Part shown: positions 30,381-41,645 of the stretch, piece after piece
Layout: each line of letters begins with the position of its first letter
How positions within the stretch are numbered: the first letter of the stretch is position 1
NCBI RefSeq assembly: GCF_024703895.1
Contig: NZ_CP087968.1
Span: forward strand, 2,480,001 to 2,544,000
Origin: Nocardioides sp. B-3
GTDB taxonomy: Bacteria; Actinomycetota; Actinomycetes; Propionibacteriales; Nocardioidaceae
Length of the DNA stretch: 64,000 nucleotides
Direction: 5' to 3'
Notes under the pieces: model-generated
Told to the model about the DNA's origin: nothing
Seen by the model: only the letters and a program-made list of their open reading frames with translations
Database searches by the model: none
Position numbers and translations under genes: made by a program

Positions 30381-31778
30381 TCAGGGCACGCACTCGTTGG
30401 CCGTGGGCGACTCGTCGGAACCGCGCACCCGGCGCACCTCGAGGCACACCTGCTCGTCGCTGGTGATCCCGGCGGAGAGCCCGGTCGTGCGTTCGAAGGT
30501 CTCGGCGCCGACCTCCTGCCAGATCCACTCGTCGCCGGCGTCCACGGACTCCGGGCTGTCCCACCGGAACACCACCGCGCCGCCCTTGCGCTGTCCGCTG
30601 AGGCTCGGCGGACGCGTGAGGGTGTCGGCGATGAGCGGCGATGGCGTGTCGGAGGTGGTGGGGGTGACGGGCGGGGGCTCGTCGCGGCCACCGCCTCCGC
30701 TGAGGATCAGGCCGCCCACCGGGGCGATCGTGGCCACCACACCGATGACGGCCCACACGATGCCCGAGACCCGGCGGTCGTCGGGCTCGGTCTCGGGCGT
30801 GGTCTGCGCCGTCGCGATCCGGCGCGGACCCGAGGCGGAGATCACCGTGACGGCCTTCATCACAGTCCGGTCCTCCTCCGGCTCCGGTTCGGCGGCCGCC
30901 ACCGAGGAGTCGTGACGATCGCCCTCCACCGCCACGCCGGTCCGCGGCCAGTTGGCGGCGGCCTCGATCTGTTGCAGGCTGCGCGCGAGCTCGAGGGCAC
31001 TCTGCGGACGGTGGGCGGGGTTCTTGGCCGGGCACTGCTGGAGCAGCCGGTCGAGTGCCGGCGGCACGTCCGAGCGCTGGGTGGCCGGTGCGGCGGCGTG
31101 CAGGATGCGAGCGCTGAGCGCCCGGGTCGAGTTGTCACCGGAGGGAATCGAGAACGGGGAACGACCGACGAGCAGGTGCCAGATCGTGGCGCCCGGGGAG
31201 TAGACGTCGGAGACCACGGACCCGTTGGAGCGCCCGTCGAGCAGCTCGGGCGGCGACCGGGGGTAGGAGATGCGCACGTCGCTCTCGCCCGCCACGTCGG
31301 CGATGTGCCCGGCGATGCCGAAGTCGGTGAGCGCCGGCTCGTGGTAGGTCGTGACCAGCACGTTGCTGGGCTTGATGTCGCGGTGCAGGATGCCCGAGCG
31401 GTGCGCGGTCTCGATGGCGCTGGCCAGCTTGATACCGGTGCTGACGGCGTCCACGACCGCCATCGGGTTGGACCGCACGCGCACGCCGAGGTCGGGCGGC
31501 GGGCAGTAGCGCATCACGAGGTAGGGCCGGCCGCCGTCGGCGGTGACGCCGGCGGTGATCACCGAGACGATGTAGGGGTGGTCGGCCAGCGTGGCCATCG
31601 CGTTGGCCTCGGCCGTGAAGAGCTGCTTCTCGCGGTCGTTGAGGGGGACGTCGGGGCGCACCACCTTGACGGCGACGCGCTGGCGGGGCCACTGCTGCTC
31701 GTAGAGGAAGACATCGGCGAAACCGCCACTGCCCAGGTGCTCGACGAACGTGAAGCCACCGATGACTGGTGCACTCAT
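30381..31778 (-). CDS. Membrane-anchored serine/threonine protein kinase
   Basis: PknB-type kinase of about 465 residues. Glycine loop GSGGFADVFLYEQQW (residues 11-25), VAVKVV Lys, HRDIKPSNVL catalytic loop, DFG and SPPELL in place of APE. DVYSPGATIW should probably be DVYSLGAT: CCCGGG for CCTGGG, an in-frame miscall. A juxtamembrane linker precedes one helix (SGIVWAVIGVVATIAPVGGLIL). The extracellular part of about 100 residues resembles an Fn3 fold (VVFRWDSPESVDAG). The start may instead be GTG 31790, which overlaps the FHA stop. It is the natural writer for the FHA reader upstream. Confidence 0.88.
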   Translation of the reverse strand: MSAPVIGGFTFVEHLGSGGFADVFLYEQQWPRQRVAVKVVRPDVPLNDREKQLFTAEANAMATLADHPYIVSVITAGVTADGGRPYLVMRYCPPPDLGVRVRSNPMAVVDAVSTGIKLASAIETAHRSGILHRDIKPSNVLVTTYHEPALTDFGIAGHIADVAGESDVRISYPRSPPELLDGRSNGSVVSDVYSPGATIWHLLVGRSPFSIPSGDNSTRALSARILHAAAPATQRSDVPPALDRLLQQCPAKNPAHRPQSALELARSLQQIEAAANWPRTGVAVEGDRHDSSVAAAEPEPEEDRTVMKAVTVISASGPRRIATAQTTPETEPDDRRVSGIVWAVIGVVATIAPVGGLILSGGGGRDEPPPVTPTTSDTPSPLIADTLTRPPSLSGQRKGGAVVFRWDSPESVDAGDEWIWQEVGAETFERTTGLSAGITSDEQVCLEVRRVRGSDESPTANECVP

Positions 31779-31786
31779 CGGGGAAC

Positions 31787-33036
31787 TCACCGTGGCACCA
31801 CCGGGCCGACCTCGAAGCGGACCTCGTAGACCTCGGCCGAGTCGAGACGGCAACCGGGCTCGAGGACATAGGCCTCGCCGGCGCGCATTCGTTCGGGATC
31901 GCGTCCGGGCATGGTGAGCATCGTGCCACCCCGCGAATCGAGGTCGCGCGCCGGGACGTTCCAGCCGTCGAGCTCGATGTGCAGGTGCATGCGCGACACG
32001 AACGTGTGGTCGGCGGGCAGGTGCACGAGGTGCGGCCAGTCGGTGCTGTCCTCGAGTGGTGCCGGCTTGCGTCCCAGCACGACACCGCGATCGAGCGGCA
32101 CGACCTCCCCGGTGGGCAGGCGGAGTCCGCCCAGCGTGGGCCGCGGCACACGGTGCGGCTCCCGGGGAGCCACTGGCTGGCGACAGACCCGGCACGACCT
32201 GCTGTCGGCCGGCGTCAGGTGTCCGCTGGGACAGTTGATCGCGAGCACGAGGTCGGAGGTCTCGTGGCGCAGGTGCGCGGCGAGCTCCGGTCGGTGCACG
32301 GTGGACCCGTCGTGGTCGTCGACCGGCTCGTCGACAGGTCCCTCGGCGCCCGGCGGCTGGATGGTGGTGTGCGTGCCCTCGGAGATCCGCTCGATGAACG
32401 CGGGGTCGGGCTCGGTCGTGTCGGTGAGGGAGCCGGTGTCGTGGTCGCGGTCGGGCGCGGACCGGCGACGCTGTCGCGGGGGAGGACCATCGGGCCCGCT
32501 CGCGGCAAGGATCGAGTCCGGGATGCCGTCGATGAGCAGGCCGCCGGCCGGCGGAGGTGGTGTGGCGTGGACTCGGGGCGGCGCCGTGCGGTGGGCGAGT
32601 GGCTTCAGCGTCGCGCGCGAAGCGGCCACGACGCCCCCGGCGAGGCGGCGCAGTCGCGGCATCGCGTCCGGGTCCGAGCCACCCTCGAGCGAGAGGACCC
32701 GATCGGCGCCGGACACGCGGACGTGTCCGCTGCCCCGCGAGATGGACGTTGATCCGCCGTTGGCGAGGTCGACGATCGCCAAGCCGGGGGCGCGCCCCCG
32801 AAGGCCTTCTCCACGATCGCCAGCACCTGCTCGGTGATCGGCGTGTCGCTCGCGCGCGCGCCCGAGATCACGTCCCAGATCTCGTCCGGGACGTCGTCGT
32901 CTCCCGGGTCGGTCACGAGCACCCAGTGATCCCCCGCGCCGAGAAGGACGCCATCCCCTGCGGCGTACCCGGTCTCCACGACCACGCTTGCCTCCTCACC
33001 CCGTTGAGTGGCCACTGCTGTCATACCTTGCCCCAT
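31787..33036 (-). CDS. FHA-domain protein with zinc-ribbon-like segment
   Basis: About 416 residues. The N-terminal half (VVVETGYAAGDGVLLGAGDHWVLV) resembles regulatory proteins found in this gene neighbourhood, though I cannot name the fold. A Pro-rich linker follows. Near residue 270 NCPSGHLTPADSRSCRVCRQP looks like a small zinc ribbon. The C-terminal FHA domain has VVLGRKP, SRMHLHIELDGWNVPARDLDSRGGT. FHA domains bind phosphothreonine, here presumably put on by the adjacent kinase. One break near 32789 (CCGG for a probable CCAGG). Divergent from the giant surface protein. Confidence 0.8.
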
Positions 33037-33171
33037 GCCCGGTCATGCGACCTGTCAACCATGGTCGCTGATGAGACGCCACTCTGTCTCAACTTGTCCT
33101 CAAGCGCACACCTACATACGCTCACCGTGCGGCTTTTCGGGTTAGTCGCACAGCTTCGTAGGGGGACGCTG
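33037..33171. promoter_or_regulatory. Divergent intergenic region
   Basis: This 135-base gap serves the FHA-kinase operon (left) and the surface-protein operon (right). It is less GC-rich than its surroundings (CTCAACTTGTCCTCAAGCGC). GTAGGGGGA before GTG 33172 is a good ribosome binding site. I see no unambiguous -35/-10 pair. Confidence 0.35.
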
Positions 33172-36100
33172 GTGGCACGCGCTGGATTCATACGTCGGCA
33201 CAAGGCTGCCGTGGCGTCCAACACTGCCCCGGTGCTGGCCGCAGGTGCGGTCATCGGCTATGCCGTGGCGGCCGACGGCTACCGGGCCCACGAGGCCCAG
33301 CTGAACGACGGAGGCATCTGGGTCGTCCACGGCGATCGCGGCATCAACGGCCGGATCAACAAGCCGATCAACCAGCTCGACACGATCGTCTACGGCGAGA
33401 ACGGCGGCGACCGAGACCTCGACATCGTGCAGGACGGCGCGGCCGTCGCCGCGATCGATCGCAAGGCAGGCACGGCCCAGGTCATCGATCCGCTGACCTC
33501 GAAGTTCGACGCCACGGGCAAGATCTCGATCCCCACCGACGGCGACCTGCAGATGGCGGGCGGCACGTTCGCGTCCATCGATCCCGAGACAGGCGACCTG
33601 TGGGCAGTGCGACTCGACCCGCAGCGGGGCAAGCCGCTCATCTCGCCGCTGGACGTCCGGGCCAAGGCCGTGACGACCGTCGGTGACGGAGCGGCCCTGA
33701 CGGTGACGCAGTCGGGGACCGTGATCGCCACGTCCGCCGAGGAGGGCACGGTCACCTACCTCGTCCCCGACGGAGACCTGTTCGAGAAGCCCCGCGAGGA
33801 GGACCTGCCCGACGAGGCGGGTTCGCCCACGAGTCTCACCGCGGTCGGCGAGACCGTCGTCACCCTCGACGGCGCCAGTGGCGAGCTGGCCGTGCTCGAC
33901 GGCGCCACCACGACGGTGCCCGAGGGCAGCGTGCTCCAGCAGGCTGGCCCGGACGCCACCTCCGTGCTGGTCACCACGCCCGACAGCCTGCGCAGCGTCG
34001 ATCTCGAGTCCGGCGACACCAGTGTCGTGGGCGAGGGGAGCGGCAGGGCGATCGAGTCCGTCCGGCTCGGTGCCTGTTCGTATGCCGCCCGGTCGGGCGG
34101 CCTCGGCGAGCTGATCGTGCAGTGTGGTGCCGACGGCGCGCAGCACTCGACGCTCGGCGGCAAGGCGAGCAACCTCTCCTTCCGGGTCAACCGCGGACAG
34201 ATCGTCCTCAACGACGACAGCAGCGGGACCGTGTGGGACCCGGACGACCGGGCACCCGAGGAGATCGACAACTGGAACGCCTTCACCAAGAGCAAGAACG
34301 TGAAGGACGAGGACAAGAAGAACCGGGGAGCAGAGCTCGGGCGAGCGCACTCCGCCCGAGGCGAAGGCCGACAACTACGGCGCTCGCGCGGGGCGAGTGA
34401 CGGTCCTGCACCCCCGGACAACGACTCGGCCCCCGAAGGGCGGCTGCTGAGCATCGTCAACGTGGAGCAGCCCACGGGAGACGCCACGGCGGAGATCAGT
34501 CCCGACGGCCAGACCATCGTGCTCCGGCTGCCGGACAAGGCCCGCAACACCTCGTTCGACTACTACATCGACGACGGCCGGAGCAACTTCAGTGCCCATG
34601 CGACGGTCAGCGTCGCCGTACGCGGAAATGGCGAGAACGAGCGGCCCGCACTGCGCAACGGCTTCGAACCCCGCAGGTGGCGAACGCCCGCCAACGGGGC
34701 GGTCACGGTCCCGGTGCTCTCCGACTGGCGCGACGACTCCGACGGCGACAGCCTCGTCCTCGATTCCGCGGTGGTGCTCGGCGCCGGCGAATCGGGCGCC
34801 GTTGCCCGCACGACCTCCGACGGGAGGATCCGCTTCACGGGCTCGCGCCGGGGCGGCGACACGTACCGGGTGGAGTACACCGTCAGCGACGGTCGCTCGG
34901 AGCCGGTGAAGGAGACGATCACCTTCGACGTGCAGGAGGAGCGCGACCGCGAGACCTACCCGGCGACCGCCGAGCCCGACGTCGTCCGCGGCGAAGAGGG
35001 CCAGCCGATCAAGATCCGGCCCCTGCTCAACGACCTGCCCGGCTCGGACCCCGGCGACCCGAATGCCGAGCTGCTGCTCGGTGGCAAGATCCCTGCGCAG
35101 ACCGGCGCGACGATCAAGACGGACCTTGAGAGCGGCGTCATCACGTTCACCGCCGACAAGCCGGACACCTACTTCATCGAGTACGACGCGGCGTTCGGCA
35201 AGGCCGGGCTCGACTCGGAGACGATCCGCATCGACGTACGCCCTCGTCCCAAGTCGCCCGGTGACCCGATCGCGATGCCGGACAACCTGACGGTCTTCGG
35301 CCGGGGCGCCGGGATCGTCGACGTCCTTGCCAACGACCCGGATCCCGCGGGGTGGCCTGCTCGTGGTCCAACGTGCTGTCGCCGACAACCGCAACCCCGG
35401 TCGACGTCGCGATCATCGACGGTCGCTGGTTGCGGATCTCCGCGAGCCGGGGCGACCTGTCGCCCAATCCGCAGCTCGTGCACTACACGATCAGCAACGG
35501 CTCCACCTCGGGCATCGAGGGGGAGGTCTCGGTCAGCCAGCGACCGGCGCCGTCCGACAACTCGCCGGTGACCACGCCCGACCGGGTGCACGTGCGCAGT
35601 GGTTCATCGGTCACCGCGCCCGTGCTCGACAACGACATCTCCCCGTCGGGCGACCGGCTCTCGCTGGTCGCCGACGCGGCGCAGGAGGTCCCCGGTCAGC
35701 TCGAGATCGACCGGTTGGTCGGTGTCAAGGGAGACATCGGCACCGCCTTCGTGTCCGGTCGCAACATCCGCTACATCGCTCCGGACCTCAAGGAGCAGGA
35801 CTCGTTCGACGTTCGCTACATCGCGCGCCCCACGACCGGGGAGACGTCGATCGGGCGACTGACGGTGGTCGTCACCCCGACCAAGGCCCCCAACACTGCT
35901 CCCGATCCGCCGACGCTCGAGGGCCGCGTGGTCTCGGGCGGCGTCATCAAGGTCAGGCTGCCCGGTAGCGGCATCGACGCTGAAGGCGATCCGGTCACGG
36001 TGTCGGGCATCACGTCCGCACCGACACGGGGCCGCATCAGCTCCTTCGGGGGCAACTTCCTCGAGTACCGGGGCCTATCCGCGCATGACGGGCACCGACG

Positions 36101-39100
36101 AGTTCGAGTACTCCGTCGTCGACAGCCACGGGGCCGTCGCGACCGGACTTGTGCGCGTGGCCGTCGTGCCGCCCGGTGAGCCCCAGCCTCCGCTCGCGGT
36201 GGCCGACCAGCTCACGGTCGAGCCCGGCCGGACCGCCGTCTTCGACCCGATCGCCAACGACTACGTCGCGCCCGGCGACGAGGTCAAGCTCCGGCTGGTC
36301 GACGAGCCCGAAGGTGTCGAGATCGACCGGGACACCAACCTCGGTCTCCGTGCCTGCGTCGACGACCACCAAGGGCACGGCGGTGATCGTCGTCTACGAG
36401 ATCTCCAACGGCATCTCCACCTCGAGGGCCACGTTGCGCGTCGACACCGCGGATGACTTCAAGAACCCGCCGGTCGTCTTCGACTCCTTCGGCCGGGCCG
36501 ACGACAGTGATCGCGTCGCGGTCGACGTCCTCGGGGGCGCCTACGACCCCGACGGCACCGTTGCCGACCTCAAGGTGGCGGAGGTCTACGCCGCCGAGGG
36601 CGCGGCCACCGTCAACGGCTCCACGATCAAGGTGACTCGCGGGGCCGACCCGATCGTGGTCCCCTTCCGGGTCGAGGACGCTGACGGCGCGGCGGCAACC
36701 GCGTCGTTGTACGTACCGCCGACCGGGACCGGGATCCCCTACGTGAAGCCGGGCGCGGAGATCATGATCGACGAGGGGGCTCGGCCAAGGGCGAGCTCAA
36801 GGACTACGTCGTCAATCCGTCCGGAGGAACGTTGCGGCTGACCGGGCGCCAGTCCGTGTCGGCCTCGCCGACGGATCTGGAGACGCAGCGTACGGGCGAC
36901 GACTCGTTCGAGGTGTCCGCCCGACCCGGCTACCGCGGCCCGGGAGCCCTTCTGCTGGAAGTCACGACGGCGACCAACGAGGCAGGCAACGAGGACCCGC
37001 AGGACCCGACTGACGGTTACACCGCCCTGCTGTCGATCCCGGTCCGGGTCGGGGACGACACCCCCGTGCTGGAGTGCCCGCAGACCACCATTCCGATGCC
37101 CGCAGGCAAGACCTTCGAGCTCGACGTCGCGTCCTTCTGCAACGTCTGGACACTCGATCCGGCTGACGCCGCCACGCTGGACTACGAGGGCACTGGACCA
37201 GCGAGCTCGACGGGCTCACCGTCTCAGGCAACGGCACTCCGGTGCTTCGCGTCGCCGCCGATGAGGACGCGAGCAGAGGTGGCGAGGCCACGCTGTCCAT
37301 CACCGCCGAGGGCAGCGAGCCGGCCGACGTGCGCTTCCGCCCGGAAAGCGCGTCCCCGCCGACCATGCTGGCGATCCGCGGTGAGGAGCTCGAGGCGGGG
37401 AAGTCCCGCGACCTAGACCCGGCTCGCTACCTCGTGTCCGATCTTGCCGCCCCCTCACCGAGGGTCCTCTCGGCCGACCTGATCAGTGGCTCGGGTGTGA
37501 CGGCCAACCCGGATGGTCAGTCCGGGGTCACGCTCCGGGCGGGTCCAGATGCCAAGGGCACCGTCGTCTTCCGCGTCGTCATGAGCGACATCGACGACTC
37601 GTCCGCCGGCCCCGCGCGCCGCGCTGAGGGACGGCTCGAGGTCGAGGTCGCCGGACTGCCGGGTGAACCCAGTGAGCCCTACGACTACACCAACGTGGAG
37701 AAGGGCGCCATCCGCCTCGGGTGGTTCGCGCCCAAGGACGACGGTGGCTCGCCGATCACCGGTTACGTGCTCAGGGAGGAGCGGTCGGGTGACACACGCA
37801 AGTGCCGCACCACCAGCTGCGACTTCACGGGCCTGAAGGAGAGCAAGGACTACAACTTCCGCGTCGCGGCCGTGAACAAGGTCGGGCAGGGACCGTGGAG
37901 CGACCTGTCGAGGACGGCGTACGCCGACACGCGACCTGCCCGGGTCTCCAACGTCCGGATGATCAGCCGCGGCGACCACACGATCACGATCGGCTGGTCG
38001 AAGCCCGAGAGCGCCACGCCGATCAAGCAGTACCGCATCAGCTGGCTGGGCCAGCCGGCAGTCCCGGTGGCCGGCACCCAGCTGCAGCTGCCCGTGAGCA
38101 GTCTGGACAACAACCAGAAGTACATCTTCTCGGTCGAGGCAGAGAACAGTGTGGGCTGGTCGCCACGTCGCGACTCCATCCCGCTGCAGCCACTGGGGAC
38201 GCCCGCGCCGCCGGTCGGGCTCACCGTCGTCGATCGACAGTCCGGAGTCGACAACACCGACGTCGCGGCGACTCGGACGGCGACCCTGCCCGAGGGGCCG
38301 GCGCCGACGCTCTACACGCTCCTCTACTCCGCAAACGCTGGACCGGTCGCACCCGTCCCGGGCTGCAGTCGCATCCAGGCGACGACCTGCACGCACTCAG
38401 GTGTGGCATACGACGGCGTCAACTACTCCTACGTCGTGCAGGCCCACAACCTCAAGAACACCTCCGCGGACAGCGCGCCGGTCACCTTCGAGGCGGTCGG
38501 CAAACCGGCCAACTGGGGGGCGATCACCGTTGTCCCCACCGGAGTGGACGGTGAGGCCAGGGGTCACCGGCACCGCACCCGAGTCGCGGGGCGACGTCGC
38601 CCGTGCCGCCATCCTCGTCGGCGGCGGAGTCGCCCGGGAGAACAACGTGGCCCCGGGGCAGGTCATCAACGAGCTCGTGAGGACGGGTGGCAACGACACG
38701 GCCTATCCCGTCGTGATGCGGATGTGCAACGAGTTCGCCGCCAAGGTCGGCTGCAGCACCTCGGAGCAGAAGGTCGTCCAGACCTACGGTCCATTGCGGC
38801 CCGAACACATTGCTGAGCCCACTGCGGTGGTCAACGGAGTCAACGTGACTCGGACCATCAGCGGCACGTCGAACGGCGACGCGGCTCGGGTCGGCGTCAG
38901 CATCGACGGCGGCGCGGAAGAGGTCTTCGCGCAGGGCGCCCCGGGGACTTTCCAGTTCACCAAGACCGTCACGGTGTCCGACTACAACACACGCACCAAC
39001 ATCGCGGTCCGGCTCTTCGACGACAACCCCGCCGGTCGAGGTGAGGCCGTGAAGTTCAACCAGGGTCGACTCCGGTGATCCGCCGCCACCCGTTCTCTCG

Positions 39101-39450
39101 CTCTACAAGCGGGTCGGCTGCAACGACGGTGACGTCGACGCCGACGGGAATCCGATCACCAGCAACGACTGCACCGACGGGCGGTTGCTCGGTCAGGACT
39201 GCATGGAGGCCAGCTGCGGGAAGCTCGGCTTCCCGGGTCACCGGTGCCCGCGCCGTCTACGGCTGCTGGGTCTCCGGCGGCGACGGCCGCGAGTTCTCCG
39301 AGACGTACAGCTACATCGGCAACCTGAGCGGGGGGCGACACCGCCACCGACTGGGTGTTCAAGCGGGGAACGGTCGAGGTGACCTGTGAGTCGGGGAGCG
39401 GCGGCAACAAGTACTTCAAGGTCACCCAATCCTTCAGCTGGCCCGGATGA
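33172..39450 (+). CDS. Giant secreted Ig-like/fibronectin type III surface protein
   Basis: About 2,090 residues after joining twelve frame breaks, most of them CCWGG-type. One N-terminal helix (SNTAPVLAAGAVIGYAVAADGY) exports or anchors it. Residues 40-400 form a repeat-rich, probably propeller-like region. About 1,000 residues of Ig/cadherin-like repeats follow, each opening with a DND- or NDP-like motif (LDNDSAPEGR, LANDPDPAG, LDNDISPSGD). Near the C-terminus there are two Fn3 domains (GAIRLGWFAPKDDGGSPITGY and HTITIGWSKPES). A Cys-rich end follows (CNDGDVDADGN, NDCTDGRLLGQDCMEASC). First gene of an operon with MoxR, DUF58 and a transglutaminase-like gene. The start is the GTG with GTAGGGGGA upstream. 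Partner and function are unknown. Confidence 0.8.
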
Positions 39451-39490
39451 CCAGACTCACCCCGAACCGAATCAGACAACGAGGAGCACG

Positions 39491-40459
39491 ATGACCATCT
39501 CGCACGAGCAGGCCGACTGGTTCAAGAAGACCTTCGACCAGCTGACCGACAACATGGAGATCGCCGTGCTGGGCAAGCGGCACGTCGTCCGGCTGGCCCT
39601 CACGTGCCTGCTGTCGGAGGGTCACATCCTCCTCGAGGACTTCCCCGGCACGGGCAAGACCATGCTGGCGCGGGCGCTCGCCAACACGGTGCAGGGCTCC
39701 AATGCCCGCATCCAGTTCACGCCCGACCTGCTGCCCTCCGACGTCATCGGGGTCACGGTCTACGACCAGCACAAAGGCACGTTCGACTTCCACCCCGGTC
39801 CGATCTTCCACACGATCGTGCTCGCCGACGAGATCAACCGCGCCTCGCCGAAGACGCAGTCGGCGCTGCTCGAGGTGATGGAGGAGAGCCGCGTCACCGT
39901 CGACGGTGTGGCCCACTCCGTGGGGCGGCCGTTCCCGGTGATCGCCACCCAGAACCCGATCGAGCAGGCCGGCACCTACCGCCTGCCCGAGGCCCAGCTC
40001 GACCGCTTCCTGATGAAGACGTCGATGGGCTATCCCGACCGCGCAGCCACGATCGAGCTCCTCGTCAACGCCGCAGTGCGCGACCGGGCCTCGCTGGTCA
40101 CGCCCGTCATCACGGCCGCCACGATCTCCCAGATGAGTGGTCTCGCCGACCGTGTCTACGTCGATCCCGCGGTCGTGGGCTACGTCGCCGAGCTGGCCGA
40201 GGAGTCGCGACGCCAGCCGCACGTCAAGCTCGGCCTGTCGGCGCGTGGCTGCCCGGCCTTCATCCGCGTCGCCAAGACTCGGGCCGCGGCCGACGGCCGT
40301 GACCACGTGGTGCCGGACGACATCAAGGAGCTCGCCGAGCCCGTGCTGTCGCACCGCCTGCTCCTCGACGCCGAGGCGCAGTTCAGCGGGGTCAGCGTCC
40401 AGACCGTCATCGGTCGACTGCTCGACGCGGTCGCGCCCCCGACCGACCGGGTGGCCTGA
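39491..40459 (+). CDS. MoxR-family AAA+ ATPase, second copy
   Basis: 322 residues, intact. Walker A EDFPGTGKTMLARALA near residue 50, with the full Gly-Thr-Gly-Lys-Thr. Walker B VLADEINRASPKTQSALLEVMEE, then TQNPIEQAGTYRLPEAQLDRF. C-terminal lid VVPDDIKELAEPVLSHRLLL. GAGGAG stands five bases before the ATG. It lies 40 bases after the giant gene and eight before DUF58. The chaperone probably acts on its DUF58 partner or on the surface protein. Confidence 0.93.
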   Translation: MTISHEQADWFKKTFDQLTDNMEIAVLGKRHVVRLALTCLLSEGHILLEDFPGTGKTMLARALANTVQGSNARIQFTPDLLPSDVIGVTVYDQHKGTFDFHPGPIFHTIVLADEINRASPKTQSALLEVMEESRVTVDGVAHSVGRPFPVIATQNPIEQAGTYRLPEAQLDRFLMKTSMGYPDRAATIELLVNAAVRDRASLVTPVITAATISQMSGLADRVYVDPAVVGYVAELAEESRRQPHVKLGLSARGCPAFIRVAKTRAAADGRDHVVPDDIKELAEPVLSHRLLLDAEAQFSGVSVQTVIGRLLDAVAPPTDRVA

Positions 40460-40467
40460 GTCAGCTG

Positions 40468-41645
40468 ATGGAGCGGGTCAAGCAGCTGCTGACGATCGTG
40501 CGCCCGGTGGGGTGGCTGATCCTCGGCCTCGGAATCGGTGCGTTGTACGTCGCGACGCTGGCCAACTGGCGTGAGCTCGCCGTGATCGCTGCCGCCTGCC
40601 TGCTGCTCCTCCTGCTCGCGGTCCCCTTCCTCATCGGGCGCACCAACGTCTCGGTCGACCTGCGGCTCGAGCCCGAGCGGGTGGCCGCGGGGAGTCGGTC
40701 GCCGCCGGGGTCATCGTCAAGAACATCGCCAACGGTCGACTGATCCCCACCACCCTCGAGGTCCCGGTCGGCTCGTCGATGCACCGCTACGGCATCTCGT
40801 CGCTGCCGGCAGGCGGTCGTCACGAGGAGGCGTTCACGATCCGCACCGAGCACCGCGGGGTGATCTCCGTGGGACCGGCCACGACCCGTCGTGGTGACCC
40901 GATCGGCATCTTCTCCCGTGACATGGTCTGGACGCCCGTACGCGAGGTGCTGGTCCGGCCCACCATGGTGCCGCTGGACTCGTTGGGCGCGGGACTGCTG
41001 CGCGACCTCGAGGGTGTCTCGACCGATGCGTTGTCGCAGAGCGACCTCGCCTTCCACGCCCTGCGTGAATACGTCCCCGGTGACGACCTCCGCCACATCC
41101 ACTGGCGTTCGTCGGCCAAGGTGATGGCCTCCGGCGGCGAGTCCAGCCTGTTGGTGCGGCAATACCTCGACACCGGGCGCAGCCACGCCGCGATCGTGGT
41201 CGACGACGTCGAGTCCTCCCGGGCGGACCCCGACGACTTCCGAGACGGCCATGTCCGTCGCGGCCTCCATCGCCGTACGCGCCGTGCTGGACGAGTTCGA
41301 CGTGTCCTTCGTCTGCGGCGAGACCGCGTCGACCGGCAACGACGGGCACTGCCCCCGGACGCCGTCTGCCGCGCCGAGCACGGCCGCACCGGCATCGTGA
41401 AGTCCGCTCGCCGCGCCACCCGTGTCGCGCCCGACTGCAGCCTGCTCTTCCTCATCGGCGGCCCCGACACCGAGTTCACCGACCTGTTGCGAGGTGCGGC
41501 GGCCTTCCCGCCGGAGGTACGCCGCTACGCGATCCTCATCGACCCGTCGGGCACCAGTCGGGTCACCGAGACCGGCGGGCTGCCGGTGCTGCACCTCGCG
41601 GAGAAGCAGGACCTCGGCGGCCTTCTCCTCTGGAGCGTCAAGTGA
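40468..41645 (+). CDS. DUF58 protein, second copy
   Basis: About 392 residues. Two N-terminal helices (GWLILGLGIGALYVATL and LAVIAAACLLLLLLAVPFLI), a beta-rich domain, then the DUF58 core LREYVPGDDLRHIHWRSSAKVMASG near residue 195. The vWA-like part follows (AAIVVDDVESS). Breaks: 40689 (a lost G), 41241 (TTCCGAG for TTCGAG) and about 41353 (a lost C). The stop overlaps the next gene by four bases. Confidence 0.87.

Noticed and set aside
29599..31035. A long minus-strand open frame that joins the HNH nuclease to the kinase region
   Set aside because: Its upstream part lies antiphase inside the kinase gene and has only high-GC shadow composition (Arg, Pro, Gly rich). The real kinase occupies another frame.
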